Shown: piece after piece, positions 55,481 through 64,000 of the stretch
Numbering within the stretch: the first letter of the stretch is position 1
Layout: the number at the start of each line of letters is the position of its first letter
Assembly (NCBI GenBank): GCA_025558095.1
Contig: JAIVFI010000015.1
Coordinates: forward strand, 682,001-746,000
Length of the DNA: 64,000 nucleotides
Reading direction: 5' to 3'
Source: Hyaloraphidium curvatum
Lineage: Eukaryota; Monoblepharomycota; Hyaloraphidiomycetes; Hyaloraphidiales; Hyaloraphidiaceae
Translations under genes and position numbers: made by a program
Notes under the pieces: model-generated
Seen by the model: only the letters and a program-made list of their open reading frames with translations
Told to the model about the DNA's origin: nothing
Databases searched by the model: none

Positions 55481-56381
55481 TGAGGGACGAGTCCATAGCG
55501 AACATATTCAACGGCCGAGCCGGTAGTGACGTAGGCGGGAGAGACCAGCACGAAGTTCGGCAGCCAATGCCCATTCGATGATGAAGTCCATCGGGCGGGA
55601 GCGCAGCCAAACGGCAGCCATGCGAGTGCCGGCCATGGCATCGACGAGAGAAGCATGCACCTTCCACGCGCCGGAAATGCCGTGCGAGTTCGTGAGAATG
55701 GAAAGGCCATCCGAAGGAAGCTTCTCGCGCGATCGGAGGAGAGGATTGTCACATGTGTTTCGGAGGCGTCGGTGCCATTGCGCTCGCGGGAGAGGCCTTG
55801 CAACGGCAGCCGGTTCGTCGTCCTCGCCGGCGAGCAGCCGGCAACCCCACCCGTCGATTGGCACCGAGACACAGGAGGCCCCAGGGCAATCGCAATTGCT
55901 TTTCGGCCGTCCGTGCTCGGAACGGAAAGGGGCGACGATGATGGCCGCTGCGGCTTTTGGCTGGACCGAAAGTAATCGCACCGCCGCGGCATATTGCGGA
56001 CTTCCGGGCGACAGGATCGCACTGCCACACCGCCGATTGGAAGGATCAATTTCGCTTTCGATCCCAGGTGTTTCACACGCCAGCACGAGCATGGTCTGCG
56101 GAGACGCGAACGGAGATCGGTTGGGCGGTCCGCGCCAGCCGCCATTACCGACATCCGCCCGGCAGCGAACAAACATCTTCTGCGGCCCATCTGCCGTCCG
56201 CGGGCCCGCCACCGCTCCCCACCTGATTACGTAGGCGAAGAACAGCGGCCCTTGGGGCCGGAGAGTTACCGGGGCGCCTGGGCGGGTTTCGGCACGGCCG
56301 GTCCCTTCAGGCCGAATAACCAAATGACCCGACGATTTCCGATCGAGCTCGCCGGCCAAAGACGCACCCGCCGGACTCCCG
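55481..56381. other. Region upstream of the EGF/chitin-binding gene; possible decayed mobile DNA
   Basis: A minus-strand frame of 283 codons (to 56359) is open but unrecognised. Base composition is less GC-rich than neighbouring genes and codon preference is weaker, as expected for decayed or transferred DNA. Confidence 0.3.
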
Positions 56382-57355
56382 ATGCGCGCTCTCTTCGCCG
56401 CCGTTTCCCTGTTCCTCGCCGTCGCCGCGGCCGCCTCGCTCTCGGCCGCCGCGCCGGCCGCGCCGGCACCGGCGGCCGGCCATGGCGCCCAGGACGGCCA
56501 CTCGATCCGCTACCGCCGAAGCTGCGCCGAGTGCGCCGAGGCCGAGTTTTGCGAGTACGGCACCGTGCCCGACGGGCAGGTCGCCTGCGTGTCGTACACC
56601 GGGCTGGCGGCGCTCTACCGCCGCTACGCCGTGAGTGCCCCGCCACGGCAACCGCCACCGGCGCCCTGCTGACCGGCGATCTCGCCGCACAGACGCCCGC
56701 CGACAACACCGACCCGTGCGACGCCTCGCCGTGCCTGAACGGCGGGACCTGCACCAAGGTCTCCGCCGCGGCCTACATCTGCGACTGCCCAGCGCCGTGG
56801 GAAGGAGACAGTGGGGTTCCCATTGGGCCGTCCATGTCTGGCGCTAGCTCTAATGGTCCGGAGCAGACTGCGAAGTCAGGATCGACTACTGCGCGCAGAA
56901 TATCTGCGGCGTCCACGCCGCCTGGTCAGTCAACAACTGCACATCCTCGAACGTGTCCCCGTTCTTCTCCTGGTGACCGGTATCGTGAGGTCCCTCGACG
57001 CGGACACGGCGCCTGACAGAGGAACCTGCCGGTTTACAGCAACTGTGCGCCCGCCTACGATGGCGCCAGGTGCGACAACCAGTACTTCTCGTGCCCGAGC
57101 ACGGGAAACTTCGGCGACATCAAGAGGTGCAGCAACTACTTCAGCTGCTCAGTAGACAGGAGCTCGGGCGCCCTCACATTCATCCACAAACTCTGCCAGA
57201 GGATCGGGCCCACCGTGCAGGTGGGCTGCCTTCCGCCCTCCCGCCCTCGGCGGCGCTGACCGCTGCCCCAATGCCGCCAGTTCCTCTGGGATACTACTGC
57301 TCCGGCCATGTGCAGGAGGCCTACGGATGCGGTACCGATACCGGGGTGCGCCTAG
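56382..57355 (+). CDS. Secreted EGF-like / chitin-binding (peritrophin-A-like) protein
   Basis: The ATG at 56382 opens a signal peptide MRALFAAVSLFLAVAAAASL. A short Cys-rich stretch (SCAECAEAEFCEYG) follows. After an intron comes an EGF-like domain: DPCDASPCLNGGTCTK...ICDCPAPWEGDNC. A second Cys-rich unit carries YCAQNICGVHAAW...CNCAPAYDGARC. The last exons encode CPSTGNFGDIKRCSNYFSC, KLCQRIGPTVQFLWDTTAPA and MCRRP...PGCA, whose six-Cys spacing matches a type-2 chitin-binding domain (CBM14). Introns begin GTGAGT, GTGGGG, GTGACC and GTGGGC. The stop is TAG at 57353. It is likely extracellular and bound to chitin or glycan. This domain pairing is more usual in animals. Confidence 0.7.
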
Positions 57356-57573
57356 GGGACGGGTCTGATCGCATTCTGTCTCGTCCAGTTGTGTCGTTGT
57401 CGAACATTCACATAGACATGAGCCTCTAATTTTCGCCGACCAACTTGGAACCTCTGACTGTCGCCGCCCGTCTCCCTCCCTGATTCGCGAATGCGCGGCG
57501 GCGCCGCGGTCTTTCTAATTTGCGAGACGAGATGCTGCGTTGCTCCTGTTCCTGCCCCGCCCCCACCCACAGC

Positions 57574-59278
57574 TCAGATCTTGGCCGGCAGCCCCTCGGC
57601 CTTGGCCACCCAGTCCCAGATCCCCGCCTCCTTGAGCACCTCCTCCATCGTCCTCCGCAGCACCTTCCTGCCGAACAGGATCTGGTCCATCTCCCCCGTC
57701 GCCCACGACTTGACCAGCTGGCTCGAGATGGCGTACCCCGGGCCCGTGAGGAAGGGCGCCTTCTCAAGCACGTTGGGCGGGACGGGGGAGCCCCAGTCCT
57801 GCGTCGAGCTCAGGAAGAGCGACAGCAGCACCTCGGACCGGGTGAACCACCGCCCGTCCTGGAGCTCCGCTTCTTCGGGCTCGAACCTCTCCGATCCCTC
57901 CTTGGCCAGCCCCACGCAGCCGATCATGAGCGAGCCGGGGAAGCACCACGGCTGCGCCGAGTGGAACACGACCTTGTCCAGCTCGAGCCCGGTCTCCTCC
58001 TTGATCTCGCGCCGCACGGCGTCGAAGATGCCCTCCCCGGGCTCCATGAAGCCGGCCATGGAGGAGTAGTACTTTTCGGGCCAGCCCTTGTTGCGGCCCA
58101 GGAAGAGCCGGTCGCCGTCCGGGTGGGCGACGCAGGCGATGGCGACGGGGTCGAAGCGCGGGAAGGAGTAGTTCTGGATGCCCGCGTGGGCGGGGCATTT
58201 CGGGCCCGAGGGGACCGGGGCACAGGAACGCTTCCAGCCGGCGTCGACCGAGAGGTTGGGGCGGCCGCAGCCGGCGCAGAACTTGGTGCGCGAGTGCCAG
58301 TCCATCAGGTGGGCGGCGGTGCCGAGGATCGAGGCCTGCGCAGAGGGGAGGTGGAAGGCAAAGGGGCGGAGGGGGACGATGGAGGCGCCCTTGGAGGTGA
58401 GCGAGGCGAGGAGGGACTGCGCGGGGGTGGAAGGGGTGTCCTTGCCGGCGGGGGGGCCGAGGTCGATGGCGAGGTAGCCGCGGCCGGCGAGGCGGTAGTC
58501 CGTCGAAGCGGGGTCGTGGTCGTCGACAACGTCCGACGGGTCGCTACTCGTCGGTGAAGGATGAGCACATACAAAGCACGGGCGAGAGAAAGACCCACCA
58601 TCCGAGAAAGATCCACTGCTTGCCGCTGTTGGCGAGGTGCGGGTCGCCAATGTCCATGAACTGCCCGACGTCGGCGTACGAGAGGAATTTGAGTTCGTCT
58701 TTGGCATCTCCCTCGGCCAGGAACTGGTACGGGGTCGAGAACACGACGTAGCGCGTCGAGGGCCGCGCCAGAACCGAGGATATGGTCGTGTGTGGGTACG
58801 GGCGGAGCTCCGACATTCTGACAGGGGCTGTCCGTGAGCGGCGGTATCCAAACCCGACGAAAAGGTCAAGTCACCTCTTGAGGGGGTTCCCGCCAAACAC
58901 GTTGACCTTCTCGGCCGAGCCGAACACGGCCGAGTCCTCGGTCGAGAAGCCGTTCGGCGTCTTGTCCCGCAGCAGCTCCCACGACTGCAGCGCCGACCAG
59001 AAGTACGCCAGGTCGGCGGGCGTGCGGCCGTCGGGGTCGCGGACCCAGGGGTCGGCGCCGGCGGCGAGCAGCTGCTGGATCACGCCGACGTGGTTGTTCC
59101 TTGCCGCGTAGTGCAGCGGCGTCCAGGCTCGGGACGCGTCCCGCGAATTGAGCTGGGCGGGATCGGCGCGCTCGACGGCGGCGCGGTCGCCGGTGCGGGC
59201 CGCGGCGTGCAGCGGGGTCATGGAGAAGGCGCGGGAGACAGTCCAGGAGGAGGCCGGCCGCAGCAGCCGGGCGAGCAT
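57574..59278 (-). CDS. NUDT12: Peroxisomal-type NADH pyrophosphatase with ankyrin repeats (NUDT12-like)
   Basis: Exon 1 carries ankyrin repeats (MTPLHAAARTGDRAAVERAD and WTPLHYAARNNHVGVIQQLL), then VFGGNPLKR, which joins across a GTGACT...TCAG intron to MSELRPYPHTTISSVL. This is the Nudix-NUDT12 leader. The zinc ribbon reads KFCAGCGRP with a second Cys pair CAPVPSGPKC. The Nudix box is GFMEPGEGIFDAVRREIKEE followed by TGLEL, with all metal Glu residues. The SMAG(F) pre-box motif, which marks NADH diphosphatases, precedes it. The enzyme splits NADH and NAD-capped RNA into NMNH and AMP. Starts at 59278 (Arg-rich leader) or 59221 are possible. The C-terminus ends AKI. Confidence 0.85.
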
Positions 59279-59570
59279 CCAACGGCCGTCGGGCCGCCTA
59301 CACAATGCAAAAACGTGGGTGGACACGTCGATCGCACTCTAAACAGCGCGGAGACGGTCCCGTGCGGCGAACTCCGTGTGATCGGCTCGACGTTGAGCCG
59401 CGTGCCACCCAACCGCAGATGAGCGGCAGTCGGAGCCGCAAATCACTCGCTCCGCAAAAGCAGGGAAGGAACGTCGCAGAGGGCAAGCGGCCCGGTCCCG
59501 GCGGCCTTTATCGCGGTGGACGTCGTCGCGCTGTTTGTGGCCGGGTCTGAGAGGTTCCGCTCGAATACAC

Positions 59571-62079
59571 TCCATGCTCCGGCCGCTCCTCACGGATCAA
59601 ATCCTCGTCCCTCTGCTCAAGCCGGAGGGGGGGCTCCGGCCGATTGGCATTATGGAGGGCATCACGCGGCTCGCGGGCTCGTACCTGGCCGTGCGGCACA
59701 AGGCTCTTCTGAGGAAGCTCCAACAGCAGGAGGACCTGGGTCACGGGGTGGACGGGGGCGCGGAGGCGACCGCCCACGCGGTGAACGCGTGGCTGGCGGC
59801 CTTCCCCGACCACGTCGTCATGAAGGTCGACTCTAGGAACGCCTTCAATACGCTGCGCCGCCTCTTCGCGCGCGAGGTGGTCCGCCAGGTGCCTCAGCTT
59901 ATCCCGTACTACAACCTCGTTTACTCGCGCCCTTCCCACGCCTACTTCCGCGACCGGCGCTCGGCGGAGCTCCTTTTCCGGATCACCATGTACGAGGGCA
60001 ACATCCAGGGCGACCCGCTGTCGTCTGCCATCTTCTCCTGCGCCATGAGCCGCATGCTGCGGCCCATCCGCTCTGGGCACCCCGACTGCCTCATCCTTGG
60101 GTACCTCGACGACCTCACCGTGGTCGGGCCGCTGGACTCGGTCATGGCCGTCCTGGGAGAGGTGCGTGACGGCCTTTCTTCCCTCGGCATGACCCACCGC
60201 CCGGACAAGAGCTACCTGCTTTCGCTCTCGACGAACCCGGCCGTGCTGGAGCGGGTGCGCGCGGCCGGTGCGGCCCACAACATCCGCGTCGCTGGCTTCC
60301 CGCCTCACGAGGCCGACCCCGAGGTGCATGCCACGGCGTCGGCCCCGGGCTCGCCTGACTTCGCTCGCTCGTGCGGCCTCAAGGTGGTAGGTGCCCCGGT
60401 CGGCACCCCTGCCTATGTGGAGTCGTTCCTCGCGGCCAAGATCGACTCCATTGCCGCTCTTCTCGATGAAATCGAGCGCGCCGCGCTCGGCTACGCCATG
60501 CCGGCCGACATCCCCTCCCTCCAGGGCCTGTACTCCCTCCTCCGTCTCTGTGTGACCCAGCTCTTCTCGTTTTGGCTCCGCATTCTCCCCCCCTCGGTTA
60601 CCCAACCCTTTGCTCGACGTCTTGACAACGCGCTTTTCACCACCTTCTTGCGCTTGCTGGGAGATCGGGCCGAGGATCTGGATCCGCTGTCGGTGGAGGG
60701 TCGGACTGTGCGGGAGCAGGTATTCTTGGGTCTGCACTACTCGGGGATGGGGCTTCTGTCATCGGAGAAGGTGGCCTCGGCGGCTTACCTGTCTTCACTC
60801 AACCTCACGGCGGGCCCCTTGGACGCCATGCTTGGTCTTCGAACCTCGGCCCGGGGTGTGGGCGTGGAGCACGTGCGGGAACTGGTTCCCGTCATCGAGG
60901 CCCTCCGCCCCGCCTTTGAGCGTGTCGAGGATGACACGGCCGCAGCGTACGCCGAGGCTGCGCGTGCTGGGCAACCGGTGGGCGCCGCGCCCGCCCGCCG
61001 TACGCTCCCTGCGGACGCCAGTTTCTTCGCTCAGCCGGTCTGCTGGCACGGCCTGCAGAGCGACCTTACGCGTCTCGAGGACCAGCGCCGCCTCGCGGCT
61101 CTGATTGCCTTGCAACCCGACACTTCCGCTGGTCTGGAGCGCCGCAAGCGGCTCGTCCAGGCGCAGGACGGCCTGTCGGCTTTCCTGACTGCCTCTCCCG
61201 CGCTGCTTGCCAACCACATTCGCAACAACTTTTTCCGCTTACTTGTACGCTTCCGGCTTTGCCTCCCGCTCCTGCACGAGGCCGACTACCCTGGTCTTTC
61301 CTTGCCCTGCCGGCGGGGCTGCAAGCGATCGGCCATGTCGCTGACGGGGGAGCACGCGTTCTCGGGCTGCTATGGCCAGGATCTCTTCAGTCCTGGTCAC
61401 GACGACATTTGCGCGGCCATCCGCGCGGCGCTTCGCTCCATCCCGCTCCTCCGCGTGCACCCCATGCCGCCAAACCTCCTTGCGCATGGCTACGAGACTG
61501 TCACCCCGCCCACGCCTGCGGATGCTGGCCGCCTTGGCGACGTTCTCATCACGCACCGCGAAACCCGGAAACGGTGGTTGCTCGAGATCAAGACCCTCAC
61601 CTCTATGGCCCATTTGCACACGGGCCTGGTCTTCTCGGTCCCGGGCCACGCAGTCGAACGGCGGGTCGAGGCCGCCAGGAAGGACTACTCCCGTTTCGTC
61701 TTCAACGCCAACTTCTACCCTCTGATCGTGCTTGCTTTTGATTCGTACAGCGCTGTCTCTGCCACTTTCTCGCGCTTCTCCTCGGAGATGGGGCGCATCC
61801 AGTATCCCGGGATCGTCGGCCGCGATGGGCAGCCCGTGGACCTCGATGGCCTTTACTCTCGTTTTGTGCGGCGCTTCCGCGAACGGATCGCGGTGGCCTG
61901 GGCTCTTGGCGTCGCGGCCCAACTCCAACACTGGCTTCAGCTGTGCACCGAAGCCGCCGCTGTCAACGCTCCGGCCCCCGCGCCGGTCGCTTTTGGTTTG
62001 AATGTAGATGAGGAGCTGATTCTTGGGGCGTAGGGGGATTTCTAAGTGTACGGTGGGATTGCTAGCTCCTCATTACACA
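59571..62079 (+). mobile_element. 5'-truncated non-LTR retroelement
   Basis: The body is bracketed by an 11-bp direct repeat CTCGAATACAC (59560-59570 and 62080-62090), which looks like a target-site duplication. The left end begins inside the RT fingers region, so the 5' part is missing. The right end lies 46 bases after the ORF stop in a CACACTCGAAT-rich tail. There is no poly(A). The repeat motif also occurs in varied form next to the right copy, so a tail microsatellite is an alternative. Confidence 0.6.
59574..62033 (+). CDS. Reverse transcriptase with C-terminal restriction-like endonuclease motif
   Basis: 819 uninterrupted codons from the ATG at 59574. RT motifs: LVPLLKPEGGLRPIGI (motif 0-1), VVMKVDSRNAFNTLRRL with the first catalytic Asp (residue 86), GNIQGDPLSSAIFS (motif B), and ILGYLDDLTVVG with Asp179-Asp180 (YxDD). 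The C-terminal part has CRRGCKRSAMSLTGEHAFSG followed by C (a Cys/His cluster), then GDVLITHRETRKRWLLEIKT, a PD-(D/E)XK endonuclease signature (Asp656, Glu671, Lys673). Domain order (RT, Cys/His, endonuclease) is that of R2/NeSL/CRE-type elements. The N-terminus is cut off, yet no stop or frameshift exists, so insertion was recent. Confidence 0.85.
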   Translation: MLRPLLTDQILVPLLKPEGGLRPIGIMEGITRLAGSYLAVRHKALLRKLQQQEDLGHGVDGGAEATAHAVNAWLAAFPDHVVMKVDSRNAFNTLRRLFAREVVRQVPQLIPYYNLVYSRPSHAYFRDRRSAELLFRITMYEGNIQGDPLSSAIFSCAMSRMLRPIRSGHPDCLILGYLDDLTVVGPLDSVMAVLGEVRDGLSSLGMTHRPDKSYLLSLSTNPAVLERVRAAGAAHNIRVAGFPPHEADPEVHATASAPGSPDFARSCGLKVVGAPVGTPAYVESFLAAKIDSIAALLDEIERAALGYAMPADIPSLQGLYSLLRLCVTQLFSFWLRILPPSVTQPFARRLDNALFTTFLRLLGDRAEDLDPLSVEGRTVREQVFLGLHYSGMGLLSSEKVASAAYLSSLNLTAGPLDAMLGLRTSARGVGVEHVRELVPVIEALRPAFERVEDDTAAAYAEAARAGQPVGAAPARRTLPADASFFAQPVCWHGLQSDLTRLEDQRRLAALIALQPDTSAGLERRKRLVQAQDGLSAFLTASPALLANHIRNNFFRLLVRFRLCLPLLHEADYPGLSLPCRRGCKRSAMSLTGEHAFSGCYGQDLFSPGHDDICAAIRAALRSIPLLRVHPMPPNLLAHGYETVTPPTPADAGRLGDVLITHRETRKRWLLEIKTLTSMAHLHTGLVFSVPGHAVERRVEAARKDYSRFVFNANFYPLIVLAFDSYSAVSATFSRFSSEMGRIQYPGIVGRDGQPVDLDGLYSRFVRRFRERIAVAWALGVAAQLQHWLQLCTEAAAVNAPAPAPVAFGLNVDEELILGA

Positions 62080-62233
62080 CTCGAATACACACTCTCGAAT
62101 GCAGCATCGCCGCCCGGGGCCCGCAAGAAGTACCGGGAATCTTCGGCGCACGCATACTGGAGGAGCACTGCCTAGCCGATCCCGCCTGCCCGCGCGGGGA
62201 GCGCCACATGACATCACACGTACGTGGCACCAA

Positions 62234-63463
62234 TCATTCGACGATCACGCCAATCTGACTCGTGACTGACTCCGCGTCCCGACCCACCTCCCGCCGGTAA
62301 ATCTCCGGATCCGTCGCTCCCTCGGTTCCAATCAGCAGCACCCTCGACCCCCCGCCGAGCCCCAGCTTGGTCCGCATGTCCTCCCTCGCCGCGACCGCCG
62401 CCAGCGCGCCGACCGCCCCGCCGCTGCACTCCCCGCCCACGACGGGCAGGTCCCCCCGCAACGGGTCCGCGAGCTTGCGCATGCCGAGCAGGGCCAGCTC
62501 GTCGGGGATCGCGAGGGCGGCGTCGGTGCCGGTGGCGAGCACATCCCACGCGAGATCGGACACCTCGCCGCAGGAGAGGCCGGCCATCACGGTCTCCAGA
62601 TCCCCGGTCAGATCGATGCGGCGGCCGGCGGCGATGCTCTCCTGCACGCAGTTGGCCCTCAGCGGTTCCAGCGTGGCGAAGAAGGGACGCTGGTGGGCCC
62701 AGCGCCGCCAGAACACCGCGCAGACGGCGCTCGCCAGCCCGCCGACGCCGGCCTGCACCAGCACGTGCGTGGGCGGCGGGCCGGTCCAGGCATCGCAGAT
62801 CTCGTGGGCGAGCACGCCGTACCCGCAGGTGATGTCCGCGGGCACCTCGCGGTACTCGCCTGCCGCGGTGTCCTGCACGACGAGCCAGCCGTGGGAAGAG
62901 GCCTCGCGGAAGCAGTGCCGCACGCTGTCGTCGTAGCCGCCGGAGACGCGGATGACCTGCGCGCCGTAGGAGGCGATGGCGGCGCGGCGGCCCTCGCTGA
63001 CGGTCTCGTGGATGAAGATGACGGCGCGGCAGCCAAAGAGGCGCGCTCCCCAGGCGACTGCTCTACCGTGGTTTCCGTCCGTCGCCGATGTAACGGTCAC
63101 GCTCTTGATCGCCTCCGCGTAGCGACCGGCAGCGAGCTCCGCCGAAGACGCGTCTTCCGCTACGCCAAGTTCGCGCACTCTGCGCGTCAGAGCCCGCGCA
63201 ACCGCGTACGCGCCACCGAGGGCCTTGAAGCTGCCGAGCCCGAATCGCCCGGCCTCGTCCTTGTAGCGAATCGAAGAGAACCCGAGCTCCGCGGCAAGGC
63301 CGGGGAGGGAGACGAGCGGCGTCGGCGCGTAGCCGGGCCAGGAGGCGATTTCGGCACGGGCCGCGTCGAACCCTGCGGAATCCAGGAGCGGGATGAGCTC
63401 TGCCGGATAGGAAGCATGGCGCGGCGCGGCGCCGGCGTTGAGGACGAGCGTGACGCGTTCGGC
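62234..63463 (-). CDS. PLP-dependent diaminopropionate ammonia-lyase-like enzyme
   Basis: A single exon of 409 residues from the ATG at 63463 (upstream TTG ignored). GLGSFKALGGAYAVARAL holds the PLP-binding Lys, SATDGNHGRAVAWGARLFG the phosphate-side loop, VQAGVGGLASAV the glycine loop, and VVGGECSGGAVGALAA and LIGTEGATDPEIYRR the C-terminal sites. This order matches bacterial diaminopropionate ammonia-lyase (YgeX type), close to threonine dehydratase. It would deaminate 2,3-diaminopropionate or a similar amino acid to an oxoacid. It has no intron, unlike most neighbours, and sits between a retroelement and a divergent gene. Transfer from bacteria is inferred, not shown. Confidence 0.82.
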   Translation of the reverse strand, partial: AERVTLVLNAGAAPRHASYPAELIPLLDSAGFDAARAEIASWPGYAPTPLVSLPGLAAELGFSSIRYKDEAGRFGLGSFKALGGAYAVARALTRRVRELGVAEDASSAELAAGRYAEAIKSVTVTSATDGNHGRAVAWGARLFGCRAVIFIHETVSEGRRAAIASYGAQVIRVSGGYDDSVRHCFREASSHGWLVVQDTAAGEYREVPADITCGYGVLAHEICDAWTGPPPTHVLVQAGVGGLASAVCAVFWRRWAHQRPFFATLEPLRANCVQESIAAGRRIDLTGDLETVMAGLSCGEVSDLAWDVLATGTDAALAIPDELALLGMRKLADPLRGDLPVVGGECSGGAVGALAAVAAREDMRTKLGLGGGSRVLLIGTEGATDPEIYRREVGRDAESVTSQIGVIVE

Positions 63464-63719
63464 CATGTCGCGAGTCAACGTCCGATCGATGCCGATCAGG
63501 GTTACGCCCGGCGTCGATCCGGACGCGTTCAAAGGCCCGCGAGAGCGGAGATCTCCGTGTCATGCTCCGTCTTGTTGTGCCGGGTTCGGCTGGCAATGCA
63601 GTACAACTGCTGTGCTTGTGGCCGGACGGCCTGATGACTTATTGCACCCTCGCGGTTCCAACGAAGTTTCCACGACGCTGCCTCCCGCCGTCGTCTGCCA
63701 GTCCATCGCCCGGCCCACG
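63464..63719. promoter_or_regulatory. Divergent promoter region of lyase and thioesterase genes
   Basis: 256 bases between two head-to-head starts, with no open frame of note. It may be a shared promoter. Confidence 0.35.
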
Positions 63720-64000
63720 ATGCCCGCCTTTCCCTCCAAGCTCGACGAAACGCTCTCCTGCCTGCGGGCCGTGGCCCCGGGCGACGGCGGCCCGCCGGTC
63801 CTCTTTCGCGGCACGCTGCCCGCGGAGTGGGTCGTCCCCGCGTCGGGCCGCATCTACGGCGCGTTCCTCATCGGCGTCACGCTCGAGTGCATTTTGGAGC
63901 ACGCGGCGGCCGGGCCGGGGAACCTCCGCGACCCCGTCTCCCTGCACGCGCAGTTCATCGGAGCGGGCTCGCCCGAGCCCGTGGAGGTCGAGGTTTTCGA
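63720..64000 (+). CDS. Acyl-CoA thioesterase-like (HotDog) protein, partial
   Basis: The ATG at 63720 opens 93 codons to the window edge. The sequence LFRGTLPAEWVVPASGRIYG, AFLIGVTLECILEHAAAG and VSLHAQFIGAGSPEPVEVEV fits the N-terminal HotDog half of TesB-like or thioesterase-superfamily proteins (W-x-x-P...G-x-x-x-A...F-x-x-P). It would hydrolyse acyl-CoA. The C-terminal half lies outside the window. No intron occurs in the part seen. Confidence 0.65.
   Translation, partial: MPAFPSKLDETLSCLRAVAPGDGGPPVLFRGTLPAEWVVPASGRIYGAFLIGVTLECILEHAAAGPGNLRDPVSLHAQFIGAGSPEPVEVEVF

Noticed and set aside
59508-60737. 409-codon minus-strand ORF
   Set aside because: It is antisense to the RT domain; composition is that of a shadow frame.

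Overview
The window is eukaryotic nuclear DNA from a GC-rich, intron-bearing genome. Genes are close together on both strands, and most introns are short (about 40-120 bp). Introns usually start GTGGGT or GTGGGC rather than GTAAGT. The gene content points to a fungus, most likely an early-branching (zoosporic) one. Fungal-type genes include two GABA/choline-type amino-acid permeases, a She9/Mdm33-like mitochondrial protein, a Ufo1-like F-box/WD40/UIM protein, an Mpo1-like (DUF962) protein and a fungal-type microbial rhodopsin. Less typical of yeasts and moulds are a UBE2W-type E2, a NUDT12-type ankyrin-Nudix enzyme and a selenocysteine-containing thioredoxin-glutathione reductase. No species can be fixed from sequence alone. 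A chytrid/Monoblepharidomycetes-like lineage is my inference.

Layout. 0-10.4 kb: a hypothetical membrane protein, UBE2W, a CRAL-TRIO protein, a Sel1-repeat protein, She9/Mdm33, a glutathione transferase, an isochorismatase-family hydrolase and the F-box/WD40/UIM protein. 10.5-19.3 kb: a glycosyltransferase-like type II membrane protein, MTFP1, the rhodopsin, the Sec-containing TGR, a thioredoxin-fold protein and a small mitochondrial-looking protein. 20.5-36.7 kb: three divergent Ser/Thr kinases and two cyclin-like genes, with a GPI-anchored GH26 enzyme, a GFA-family protein, an F-box-like protein and a polytopic membrane protein between them. 36.8-50.1 kb: an acyl-CoA synthetase ending in ARL, tandem amino-acid permeases, a sterol-desaturase-family enzyme, an F-box-like fragment and pyruvate kinase. 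50.7-59.3 kb: a third cyclin-like gene directly followed by a fourth kinase of the same family, Mpo1-like, a retroelement-like remnant, a secreted EGF/chitin-binding protein and NUDT12. 59.6-64 kb: a 5'-truncated non-LTR retroelement with a restriction-like endonuclease motif, an intronless diaminopropionate ammonia-lyase-like gene and the start of an acyl-CoA thioesterase-like gene.

Two things stand out. First, the TGR gene ends in Gly-Cys-TGA-Gly-TAA and is followed 150 nt later by a well-formed candidate SECIS element. It should therefore be read as a selenoprotein, and the usual ORF call loses its active site. It also has an in-frame upstream ATG that would add a mitochondrial-type presequence, and it lies just upstream of a proton-pump-type rhodopsin on the same strand. 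Second, four kinases sharing an unusual signature (arginine-rich patch, GSEG-type loop, DFG replaced by DFN, DFD or DFA in three of them) are interleaved with three cyclin-box proteins that share one phase-2 intron position. This looks like a lineage-specific kinase/cyclin expansion.

Gene coordinates below span first to last coding base including introns. Junctions were inferred by eye from GT-AG, reading frame and family motifs. Several long ORFs begin with GTG or TTG, which are not credible eukaryotic starts. I moved those starts to ATG or flagged them.
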